Below are positions 22,672 to 31,440 of a DNA stretch of 64,000 nt, one piece after another. The notes beneath the pieces were generated by a model. It saw only the letters and a program-made list of their open reading frames with translations. It had not been told where the DNA came from and ran no database searches. The translations under genes and the position numbers were made by a program. How positions within the stretch are numbered: the first letter of the stretch is position 1; the number at the start of each line of letters is the position of its first letter. The DNA is from Bryoerythrophyllum caledonicum (lineage: Eukaryota; Streptophyta; Bryopsida; Pottiales; Pottiaceae): contig OZ020517.1 of assembly GCA_963971425.1 (NCBI GenBank), forward strand, positions 27,360,668 to 27,424,667, given 5' to 3'.

Positions 22672-23918
22672 GGCAACAAGCGGGGTTCTCGAACTAGAGT
22701 TACTTGCAAGATTGTACGTAATCTAGTTCCACTTGGCAATGTTGAGCCTTCGACATCCGGCCCTGTAGCAATGGAGTTGGATGCAGTTGAATCTTAGCCT
22801 TCTTCCAGTCACGCAGTGGAATCTGTTTTTGACCCTCCGCAAAACATATCAGAGTCACTGGCCGTAGCGACTTTGGCTAATCTGGTTGGCATGTTGCCAA
22901 TTCCAGTTTCTCAAGGTCTTCACCAAGTAGAAACAGCTTCTACGGCTATCCATGCAGATGAGGAAGAGGTTCATCATGGCGTATTCGAAGATGCTAGCGA
23001 AGATCTTCTAGCCTTCAGCCCTCCTAGAATTATTCCAAGGTCGTCTGTAGCTGATGTTGGTGGAATGGGTGAATCATCCGCTCCTCCTATTGGTTCGACA
23101 TCCTCTACAGAAGGTGAGTTTCATGTCCGTTCTTCTACTTCACTGTCTTCAGTTCCTGGTTTGTATATGACTTGCTGGAAGGATCCTCCGATCGCCATGC
23201 GCCTCACTCATGCTTACATGTTCGCTTAACTGCAGGAGTATTACGAGGAGGTACTCGGCTTGCGTCCCCCGGTGATTCGAAGGTAAGGCATCCGAGATAC
23301 ACTGTTGTCCTCGACTTGAATGGATTTTTGATTCATAGAACTTCTCCGCCGCGCACTAGTATTCCTAGACCCGACTGTTGTCTCTTTCTGGAGTGGTTGC
23401 ACAAAATCGCTAGTATTGTGATATGGAGCTGTGCGATGAAGACAAATGTCGATAGCATGTTAGTAGATGCCCTGAGCAACTCTCTCCTAAAGCCAACTCG
23501 CCTTTTAGTTCTGTCCCAAGCTGATACTACAATGTCAACCTTTCCTAGAAAGGAGAATCCATCCAAACGATACATGCTGAAGGACCTCAGGGAACTCGCT
23601 CGGCTTCATGATCACGTGGACATTGATCTCGCTTTGCTCATAGACGACAGTCCGGAGAAGAACCTCCTCAATGGCGAGTTCAATGCTGTACATCCTCGTC
23701 CTTGGAGTGGTGATTTGAAGGACAAGTTTCTTGCTACGCGCCTGAAGCCTTGGTTGACAAAAATGTTTTCGTCACGCATCCATGTAGCAGAGTGTGTTCA
23801 GAATAATCCCCTCCCTGAATGTCAGGATGGTCGTACGTTGAGGACGACTGAGCTTTCTAGGAATATTATAACAGGGTATTCTCGGAAGTGGGATCCCTCG
23901 ATCCCAGGATTTCAATGA

Positions 23919-24239
23919 CACTTTTGTCTCATCGATGACGAAAATATTGTCTATATTTTTTAAATATTGTAAATATTGTTTATGTTGTAAATATTGGTTA
24001 TATTGTAAATATTGTTTATATTTTTAAAGGATATTTTTGCCTTTAAGGATGTTCCGTTCATTTAAAAAAAGACCACCATGTTTATCTCCGTTGTTATATT
24101 TCCTAATTTTCCCCCTTTCATTATCACATTCACGTGTCCTTATTCGTCGCTCGTTGTTTTTCTGGATGATCGAAGGATCCGTCGATGTTATTTATAACCT
24201 CCCGATCTTTTGTCATGTTCACAACTTTTACACAACCAG
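23919..24239. other. Intron or short intergenic region with a P1 palindrome
   Basis: The tract is AT-rich, with repeats of 'gtaaatattg.ttatatt' at 23950-24025. It carries a P1 copy at 24168-24187 (GATCGAAGGATCCGTCGATG), about 50 bp before the AG that opens the next coding block. Another P1-like block, GGATCCCTCGATCC, overlaps the last codons before it (23891-23904). A joined exon structure is possible, but I could not find a phase-compatible donor. Confidence 0.45.
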
Positions 24240-24851
24240 AAGAAAGTTATTGTATTGTCCCTGAACGGAGTCCTTTGTTTCGAGAAATACGATTACTGCA
24301 CCCCACGACGCTTCAATCGAGATAATATTGTAGTTCGTCCTGGTCTCCTAGAGTTCTTCAGAATCCTTCTGAACTCCTTTCATGTTGGTATCTGGTCTTC
24401 CATGATTCCGTCACGCTTGAAGAAGGTTCTTGATGTTATCCTTCCCGAAGATATAAGGACTCGACTCCTTTTTGTCTATGGCCGGAACAAGTGCTCAAGG
24501 CCACATCTTTATCCTTTCTGCGACAAGGTCCTCCGGAGACTATCAATTGATCGGAAAACTAGGACTTCTTGTCTCCCTGACAGAGTACTGATGGTTGATG
24601 ACCAGCCAATGCGGCATGTCTTCAACGGAGACTTTGCTTGCTACCTTCCAAAGCCATGGCGTGGTGAAATGGCCCTTCCCAATGATGGCAACGTTATACC
24701 TAACATTGGAACGGCCTTGCTTCCGTTCATTCTTCCCCTACGAGCTTCTAGCTCGGTGAAGGCGTATCTTCGTGCAGATGAGATGGATGGAAAGTTTAGA
24801 CGAAGACTGCTTGAACCATGGCACTTTGAGCGAGTATTGCGTACTTTATAA
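24240..24851 (+). CDS. HAD-like (NIF/FCP1-type) domain protein, probably catalytically altered
   Basis: The open block begins at a good 3' splice site (acacaaccag) and encodes about 203 residues to a TAA. It starts KKVIVLSLNGVLCF, where NIF/FCP1 phosphatases have a DxDxT-type motif I. Here both aspartates are missing (SLN), so phosphoryl transfer is unlikely. Motif III-like LMVDDQPMRHVFNG is kept (near 24590), as is the WSS motif II region. The order and spacing match the HAD domain encoded at 23.3-23.8 kb, so this is a paralogous domain. It is either a further exon of the same gene or a separate downstream gene missing its first exon. Confidence 0.5.
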   Translation, partial: KKVIVLSLNGVLCFEKYDYCTPRRFNRDNIVVRPGLLEFFRILLNSFHVGIWSSMIPSRLKKVLDVILPEDIRTRLLFVYGRNKCSRPHLYPFCDKVLRRLSIDRKTRTSCLPDRVLMVDDQPMRHVFNGDFACYLPKPWRGEMALPNDGNVIPNIGTALLPFILPLRASSSVKAYLRADEMDGKFRRRLLEPWHFERVLRTL

Positions 24852-24973
24852 ATGGTTCCTGGATTAAATAGGTACTCCCTCCATCTTTCTTATCAGTACT
24901 TGTCATTGAGTTATTTATATGAATAAAGCATCAACTGATTTTCATCTTCTTCTTCCTATCTACTTGAGTGTAT

Positions 24974-25210
24974 AACAGTCGGGAGATCCCTCGATGTGAC
25001 TTGGATTATTTCAAACAATTTTTTGAACACATCTCTCATCAGAGGCATTGCTTCTCATTGAACTGTAATTACAGTTAATTCTCAATAGAATATATAACAC
25101 TCGGGAGATCCCTCGATGTGACTTGTATTACTACAAACTATTTTTTGACCACATCCCTCATCAGAGGCATTGCTTCTCATTGAATTTCAATTACAGATAA
25201 TTCTCAACAG
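24974..25210 (+). repeat. Tandem duplication of about 120 bp
   Basis: Two direct copies (24974-25090 and 25095-25210) share 'cgggagatccctcgatgtga', 'gaggcattgcttctcattga' and 'attacag.taattctcaa'. Each contains a diverged P1 half (GGAGATCCCTCGATG). These are the right-most P1-like sequences in the window. Confidence 0.75.
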
Positions 25211-26047
25211 ATTCTTTGTGCCTACTTGAATGTCGCATTTCGTGCTCACCATGATGTCGCATTTTGTGCTTACCTGAATGTCGCATTTCCCTAAACCCTA
25301 TATGTTGCATTTTTTGCTTATCTATCGCTTCGACCCTACATCACTTGATAACTTCCATACTACTTGATGCAAATATTCTGTCGCACCGGTATCATTGGAG
25401 GATCTCCCGGTCCAGCCACTTACTCATAGAAATGTGCCAGAGTCCAAGATTCATCTCAAAGTCCAGATTTACTTAAATGTGGCATGTAAGTCTTTATCCC
25501 GCGACAACGCTGCTGTTGAATCGAAGAAGCCAACAGGATGCAGGATTACTCTAAATCGTGAACTACCACTGACACTCAGATTTTTCTACCAAACAGGACT
25601 CAACTTGTGGAAAACCAACCAACTTTTAGCTGTGGAGTGCGAGAGCTAGCTCGATTCACAGTACGGGTACAAGAGACGAAGCTGGAAAGCTTGGTTCATG
25701 AAATAACTCAATGTGAGTGTTCAAGTGGCCTTTTCACAGCTGAGGCTGGGGTGGTGTTTGTGTGCGTAATGAATGGTCTTCCGATGTCGGAATTCTACAT
25801 GTCTTCATGTCATGAGATAAATCTTCATTTTTTACAATCCTTGGTTTAAAAACCGTGCGTCATCTAAAAGTGGGCGAGTGGTTTCCGATGTCGGAATAAG
25901 CCCAAGGCTTCAAGGCCCGGTGCAAGATGGATCTGCAGTATCATTGGCACATTGACTGGACATCGAGCTTGTTTTTCCGACATCGGATTTTGATCTTGGT
26001 ACTTGGAGTTGTAGACATCCAATTCGCTTTTCGGAATGCTATTTTTA
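25211..26047. other. Spacer with first copies of palindrome P2
   Basis: A threefold 'gtgct.acctgaatgtcgcatt' repeat lies at 25220-25310. Copies of TTCCGATGTCGGAA lie at 25779-25792, 25883-25896 and 25975-25988. The 80-codon frame at 25607 has no recognisable domain, and no gene is supported. Confidence 0.45.
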
Positions 26048-26272
26048 AAGCTCCGGAAGAGAACTGACCTCCCGACATCGGATTTTGCAAGGGCTGTCTG
26101 ACCTGGGGTCGAGACTATTATGCTTCCAGATGATACTCACTCGTCGAAGTATATCAGTCCTCCGACATCGGAAACCTCATCAAAAAGCAGGGACGGTCCA
26201 CTTTAGCAACAAAAATGAATATGGATCATGTTCACTGTTCTGCGCGTTCGAGGAAGATGCACTGCGAATTGA
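26048..26272 (+). repeat. Repeat R2, copy 1 (contains P2 palindromes)
   Basis: About 220 bp are shared with 30505-30750 and with the interrupted copy at 27641-28250. Landmarks are 'gaagagaactgac', 'ccgacatcggattttgcaa', 'gcttc.agatgata', 'ccgacatcggaaa.ctcatca', 'agcaacaaaaatgaat' and 'gttcactgttctgcg'. It has two P2 palindromes (26070 and 26160) about 90 bp apart, the same as in the 30.5-kb copy. Confidence 0.7.
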
Positions 26273-27504
26273 CATTTTGGTTAGGGGCAACTCAGCAATT
26301 TAATCAGGGTCTTTATAGATTCAGGCTTAAAATTTGTAACTCTGGTTAGATTACTAGTACCAGAAATGTGAGCCAAACCTCCGTGAATGGTAGCTGACGC
26401 CTGAAAAGAAGGATGGAGAGCTACCTCAAATTTGTCAACGACAAGATTCTTGAATATGTACCTGGAAGCACGCGGTGAAAGAGCATGTCGCGCGTTTTCA
26501 ATATCCTTGAGTCGTGGTCTACAAATAAAAGACTGGCTGGTCAAGTTTAAGCTCAAACTGGAGAGGAGAAAAAGTCCAATCCTTTACTAACAACTCAACA
26601 ACCATAAGACACAAATCATGCATAATTACAAAAATTACACACATTTTTTGAAAGAGCACACGGGACATATGCTCAAAGTTGCGTTGGTTCATCTACAGAG
26701 CTGGAAGGATTCCTTCATCCTTTGCAGATTGGAGTGGGGGCTACTGCAACAACTCGCCAGATCGGGTTGAAATGGCTGGGTCTTCATTCAGCGATGGTGT
26801 AATGCCGCAGTTCCCTCCTCCAGGTCTGGATCAAAACAAAAGTTTGCATATATGTTGATGAGTGAATATGCATATTCTTCAGCGCAAGTTGCTGAGAATC
26901 AATACCGATACTATTATCAAGTAAACATGTCGCATAGATAGTACACACCCGGCATTCAAATCTGACAAATTTGGGATCCCTGCAGGACAGAGCACAACCT
27001 GGATTTTGACCATCCTTGACACAGTGCCGACTCACACTGCTCGCTCTGTCCATATTCCAAATTAAAGAAGATTATGAGGATCACAATAAAATTTCAGAAT
27101 AGGAAACTGACGGTTATAGTTCTGTTCACCTGATTCATGTTGACTGGAACTCATGGGTCGTCTTGCAGCTTATATGACCGCATCTGCCCCAGGTGCAGTC
27201 GACACTCTTCTGCGGTCACACGCTATTTTCTCCAGAAAGCTATTCCAGCACACCGAGTTTCTTGATGCAGCCCCAGAGGCAGGTACCCATCAGAAACACT
27301 CTCAACGGCACCGCCGTGATTGTGAGCCACTCCATCATTTTGTCGCCACTTCTGTCAACCAACCATCCACCTCAAGTCCACAACTCAGATTACTAGGTCA
27401 TGTCCAATCAAATCTTTAAACATCCTCGAGTTCAAGACTAGTCTTTGCAGATGGGCATGGGGCGTGGAGTGAAAGTTCTTCGACTCACGTAACGGCCGGG
27501 GGAG
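26273..27504. other. Spacer without recognised gene
   Basis: A block at about 26320-26370 (minus strand) resembles 45905-45965 next to the Helitron helicase remnant ('ttgtaactctggttagatta' compared with 'ttgtaactatggttagatta'). Part of this spacer may therefore be Helitron-derived. The remaining open frames are short and unrecognised. Confidence 0.4.
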
Positions 27505-27645
27505 TGGCTGATAATTCTCTAGTTGCATCCGCTCCAGTCACTATCGCCAAAATCACCACGAAGAGAATCGGCGCAGCGCCAACACGGGCGGTAGAAGTTA
27601 TGCCTGATTCGGCTGCCTGCGTGTGCAACGAAACAATAATAGAGT
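27505..27645. repeat. Dispersed repeat D1, copy 2
   Basis: This matches 4540-4670 over about 130 bp, with small insertions. It directly abuts an R2 copy on its right. Confidence 0.55.
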
Positions 27646-28114
27646 GAGTCGTTTTGGAAGAGAATTGACTTTCAGACATCGGATTATGCAACGGCTGCCT
27701 GATCTGGGGTTGAGTACATACTACTCAACCATATATTTACTTCTAGATCTGGGAATATTAACAAATATCTGAATACTTCTAGATGATATTCCCTCGTTGG
27801 TTGGCCGTCAAAGTCTGTCTACCACTACAAGATTGAGAACGTCATTTGGCAAGGCCTTACGGATTATGGGAGGATCGCTTGGGGCAGAATCCTCACTGCC
27901 AACACTGAGGCTAGTAGAAACAAGGCGGCGAACCTTTTCGACTCCACTTGGGGTTGTCATGAGTTGCTGTGTAGCGTTCAAGACGACCACATTGTCTGGG
28001 TCAAAGAGTTTCATGCTAGTTCGGAGCCTTGAGTCCTCGGTGTGACCGGAGCTGGCACACTTGTCTTGTACTGGTACCTTTTTGCAATCAACTTGGTTTT
28101 GATTTGTTTCAAAA

Positions 28115-28145
<31 letters not shown>

Positions 28146-28250
28146 AAACAAAGTCTGTCTATCATATTCCCACGACGGAAATCCCATTAAAGAGCGGGGG
28201 GGTCCACTTTAGCAATTATAGTGAATATGGAGCAGGGCTTTTTTTTTCGC
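27646..28250 (+). repeat. Repeat R2, copy 2, split by a retroposon
   Basis: R2 sequence runs from 27646 to about 27821 and resumes at 28149 to 28235 ('aagtctgtctatcatattcc', 'ccactttagcaatt'). It is split by the poly(A)-tailed insertion described separately. A diverged P2 copy, TTCAGACATCGGAT, lies at 27671. Confidence 0.65.
27822..28148 (+). mobile_element. 5'-truncated LINE-like retroposon with poly(A) tail
   Basis: A 327-bp insertion is flanked by a 13-bp direct repeat CAAAGTCTGTCTA (27809-27821 and 28149-28161) and ends in an A-rich tail (28111-28148). These are hallmarks of target-primed reverse transcription. The plus strand has an open frame of about 68 codons containing IWQGLTDYGRIAWGRIL and DDHIVWVKEF and ending TGA at 28030-28032, followed by about 80 bp of 3' sequence. 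It could be the 3' end of a LINE ORF or of a retroposed host mRNA. The protein is not recognised with certainty. Confidence 0.75.
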
Positions 28251-28510
28251 TTCACGGTTTTGGCCAGAGTGGCGTAACAAATTTTTAGGACCAAATCTTC
28301 TCCATAAATATCATTTTTGGAGAATCCATCTCCATAAACATAGATTTGTACATCCTTTTTGGTGACATGATGTTGTTCACTGGTAGCAATATGGCGATAT
28401 AGAAACGGCCATCAATGCAATTTTGGCTATATAAAATCATAATTTTCTCACTTTTGAGGAATATTCTTTTTTGGGTGATTGGGAGCCAAATAATGTAAAA
28501 TAGTCAATGA
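28217..28510 (-). mobile_element. MITE family M2, copy 1 (decayed, inverted)
   Basis: Read on the minus strand, this region matches the interior of the element at 31086-31440. Shared blocks include 'gccatattgc.ac', 'gatgtacaa', 'tatggaga.gatt' and 'atggagaa.atttgg'. The terminal inverted repeats are not clear here, so the copy is probably truncated. Confidence 0.5.
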
Positions 28511-28789
28511 GCTTTAGTAATTAAAGAGTCTTAGGTGTCATACTTATGCTCAAAGTAAAAAACTAAAAATTTGAGTGATCCAAATTAGTCTTTGAAGAAT
28601 GTTATCTAGGTTTATTCATCTAAGATATTGTTTTTTTTTTATCCATTTAGACACAAAGTAGTAAAATGCCATTGAAGGGTGGTCACTCAACAAATCCACT
28701 CATTTCTTTATTAAACATTGATAATCATACTTTTTCATATTCATATTTTTTCAACATAAATATTAACTTAACTCCTAAATTTCCTTAAC
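28511..28789. other. AT-rich spacer
   Basis: No supported feature was seen in this stretch. Confidence 0.4.
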
Positions 28790-29715
28790 AATTTCATGCC
28801 AAAACACTTCAAAACTGTTAATTCTAGTGCAATGTGTAAGGAAGGAAACAAAAAATCTATATTTCTAGTTACAACTATAAGATCTTGTTTCACACTTGTT
28901 AAATAAAATACTCACAAAATTTCATCAACTTTGACCGCACAGATTGAAAGACTACAGTGTTTGAAGTAGAAGAAATGGTTCATTTTCATCCTTGCGTTGA
29001 GTGGATCAATAGACTTTGACTTCACATTGTGTCAAAGTTTTGCACTATACAAGGTCTAAATTTTATATCATCATGTTGATCATGGTATTAAAATTTCCTT
29101 GAACACCAATTTTTAGAGGTAGAAAGGGAGTGTAGCATATTCAAAAAAAATGTGCAGAGAGTGGAGGTTCAAAAATTTCCAATTCACGTTTTGATTTTTT
29201 GGGAATAAAATATGTGTTAGAATGATTATTGGAACCGTCAAGAAGAAGGAATACAACAAGTCTTGTAATTGAGAAAATAAAAAAGTGAAAAAAATATGAA
29301 GATCTCAAAGTTTTATGTAGGAAAGAAGAGGTCTTTTTGGTTCCTTGCCGGACAATGTGTGGCATTGTGTGAAAATCTTTCATTTGAAAATGCATTTTTC
29401 CACTAAAGACAATAAATGTTTTTGACAATATGGAAGGAAATCACATTGTTGGCTATTATTGAAAATCTTAAATTTATTTGAGTGTCCTAGGAAATTTTTT
29501 TGCTTGACATGCCCGCAGTCCACAATTTATTCTTTAAGATGGCATAGCTGTTTTCTATAATTTTGATGAGAAAAAAATTTATACTCCCACGTACCTCTTG
29601 TCTTCTTGCATCTCTATACCAAATTTCAAGATTTGCAATATAAATTGCAACCACGGGAAGGTGCCCAAGAATTGCAAAAGTCCACCTCCGGGACATTTTT
29701 CATTTAGAGGTTAAT
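28790..29715 (+). repeat. Dispersed repeat R1, copy 3 (long copy)
   Basis: This is collinear with 2920-3845: 'aaatggttcattttcatcc', 'gactttgacttcac', 'tgtagcatattcaaa', 'ggttccttgccggacaatgt' and 'ttttccactaaagacaa'. It is in opposite orientation to the copy at 33190-34150. The two bracket about 3.5 kb of sequence containing P2 palindromes and MITEs. Confidence 0.7.
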
Positions 29716-29781
29716 ATGCCTATTCATTGTCTTATTTTTAAAAGTCAAATTTGATCTATAAGCCATATTCATGATGAAACC

Positions 29782-29838
29782 ATAAGAAAGTATAGAACTT
29801 TATTGGTTTAGAAGCAATAAAGTTCTATACTTTCTTAT
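29782..29838. repeat. Perfect 24-bp inverted repeat (hairpin), 9-nt loop
   Basis: The left arm is 29782-29805, beginning ATAAGAAAGTATAGAACTTT, and the right arm 29815-29838 is its exact complement. The loop is GTTTAGAAG. The stem is AT-rich. It could be the core of a tiny foldback element, a matrix-attachment-like structure or a small-RNA hairpin; nothing decides between these. Confidence 0.85.
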
Positions 29839-30193
29839 TAAATACACAAAACGATCAAATTTTCTTGTATTTAAATATGACTTAAAAAAATAAGAAGGTC
29901 AACTAGATGATTAATTTCCATTAGACCTTGCTATTATACTCTAAAGTGTCAATTTGATTCAATTTTTGAATAATAGAGTACGTCTACATGTGCAATTTCT
30001 CAAATTAAAAACTCTAAAAATCTTGGAAACATAATCTTTTAATCCGTGCACTGTGCAGTCAACATTTATGAAAATTTGCAAGTATGTTACTTAATTGAGA
30101 TCCTACGGTTGACAGTGGAAGTAAAAGTTCTATTTTCCTTCCTTACTCATTGAATCAATTGTTTTGAAGTGTCATTGGTGTGAAATTGTCAAA
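29839..30193. other. AT-rich spacer
   Basis: No gene is supported. Parts of 30040-30190 repeat the R1-flanking block 'cattg..tcaattg.tttgaagtgt' also present near 34095-34150. Confidence 0.4.
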
Positions 30194-30203
30194 GAAATTT
30201 AGG

Positions 30204-30481
30204 CCCAGGGCGAATTGACCCCCTCGTTGGGACTTACCCGAGGTGGGCCCTGTCTTAATTGCATGGGGTCATTTTTCTGGCCCTCTTCTTTCGGGGGGTC
30301 TAGAGGCTTCTTTTGGAATTTTTTTTGACAAATTTGGAGCCTACGGCAATTTTTTACCCCCGAGAACCCTCCCTTGCTATAAATAGGGCCCCATCCAAAA
30401 ACAAAATAGGGGTCAGGTTTGGCCCCACCACCTCGTGGCCCCCTCGAATAAGTTCCAACGAGGGGGTCAATTCGCCCTGGG
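30204..30481. mobile_element. Foldback MITE, family M1, copy 1
   Basis: The terminal inverted repeats begin CCCAGGGCGAATTGACCCCC and end with the complement at 30455-30480. A 10-bp direct repeat GAAATTTAGG flanks the element (30194-30203 and 30482-30491). Target duplications of 9-10 bp are typical of Mutator-like elements, so this is probably a non-autonomous MULE. The opposed open frames both end with the same residues because they read the inverted ends. A second, diverged member lies at 35792-36052. Confidence 0.8.
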
Positions 30482-30504
30482 CGAAATTTAGGGGTTAAAA
30501 CCCG

Positions 30505-30750
30505 GTGGGTCGTTTTGGAAGAGAACTGACTTTCCGACATCGGATTTTGCAACAGCTGGCTGGTTTTGGATAGAGTGCTATGCTTCTAGATGATATTCAT
30601 TGGTCGTAGTCTGTCAGTCATACTCCGACATCGGAAATCTCATCAATGAACAGGGACTGTCCACTGACTCCACTCTAGCAACAAAAATGAATGATATTGA
30701 GCCTGTTCACTGTTCTGCGTGTTCAAGGAAAATGCCTTGGCATGACAAAT
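30505..30750 (+). repeat. Repeat R2, copy 3
   Basis: This is the best-preserved R2 copy and is collinear with 26048-26272. It has P2 palindromes at 30532-30545 and 30623-30636. Two further P2 copies follow just downstream at 30818-30831 (TTCCGATGTCGGAA) and 30966-30979 (TTCCGACATCGGAA). Confidence 0.7.
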
Positions 30751-31085
30751 GGTTGTCATAAGTTCAGTCTAAGTTTAGGTTCTCCAGGCCAACTAATCGT
30801 CACAGAGGATTGACTAATTCCGATGTCGGAAAGTAAGAAGAGTCTGATCGAGCTCGACTTTCGGCGAGGTCGTCACCTACTTTGATGGTATGTCTGTAAT
30901 GTCGGAGAAACAGGCTCAATGTCCATGTGTGACAATATTACTGTCGGTGCACCTTCCACACCCAGTTCCGACATCGGAAAATGTTATGACGATCAATTTT
31001 TGATTTGAGCCACGAATTCTTTTTTATGAAAGAATTAAAATATCAGTAATTATATAACAAAATAACAAAAAACTGAAAAAGTAGA

Positions 31086-31440
31086 TGTCATGACCAGCCC
31101 TTATTTTTTTTTGTCGATCTGGAGCCAAATTGGGATTTTTTCCCCAAAAAGGAATATTCCCCAAAAGTGGGAATATTATGATTTCATGTCGCCAAAACTT
31201 CATTGATGGTCGTTGCTATATCGCCATATTGCCACTAATGAACAACCAGGACATCATCCTACCGCTAAAAAGGATGTACAATTCTATGTTTATGGAGGTG
31301 AATTCTCCAGAATGGATATTTATGGAGAAAATTTGGTTTTGTATGGTTTTAGAAGAAAGCCAAAAGTGCTACAGCTCCTTGGCCACTCTAGCCACTATGG
31401 CTATCCCAGTAAAACGAAAAAGTAAGGGCTGGTCATGACA
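31086..31440. mobile_element. MITE family M2, copy 2, with perfect 18-bp TIRs
   Basis: The left end TGTCATGACCAGCCCTTA (31086-31103) is exactly complementary to the right end TAAGGGCTGGTCATGACA (31423-31440). The 355-bp element has no transposase. The plus-strand open frames at 31130 and 31213 lie wholly inside it and are not genes. The target duplication is unclear. A related inverted interior lies at 28217-28510. Confidence 0.75.

Larger units (their letters stand above)
16795..23918 (+). pseudogene. Large multi-exon gene: ParB-like motif, acidic repeat, HAD (NIF/FCP1) domain; disrupted
   Basis: The exon map is 16795-16844, 17605-19353 (containing a MITE), 19463-20900, 21023-21636, 21789-21842, 22036-23113 and 23236-23918. 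Splice phases agree at each join. Exon 1 gives MAGVVLGLIERPKWLNS and exon 2 continues ANLIPSDSVNPDWCP. A basic linker is followed near 18850-19300 by a region with PLDPHRVTQLVDQ and HFYIIGGQHCVAAYNFL, resembling the ParB/Srx fold motif 'GQHR.AA' with Cys for Arg. A long unrecognised region follows, then an acidic segment with two 48-residue repeats, then a HAD domain (VVLDLNGFLIH at 23304, LLIDDSPEKN at 23635). Breaks are a MITE at 17788-18191, apparent one-base shifts near 19577, 20826 and 21520 (G7 run), TGA at 22153 and TAG at 22795. Introns carry P1 palindromes. It could be a decaying giant gene or one with assembly errors; its function is unknown. Confidence 0.6.

Noticed and set aside
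21120..22739. Long minus-strand frames (175-187 codons)
   Set aside because: They are shadows of the acidic plus-strand coding exons; the Ser-rich composition mirrors GA-rich codons.
23891..24240. Intron joining the two HAD blocks into one protein
   Set aside because: A donor close to 23887 exists, but it does not give the phase needed at 24240; left open rather than claimed.
30199..30552. Open frames on both strands ending in the same residues
   Set aside because: They read the inverted ends of the M1 MITE.
31130..31438. 102-codon plus-strand open frame
   Set aside because: It lies entirely within the M2 MITE bounded by 18-bp inverted repeats.
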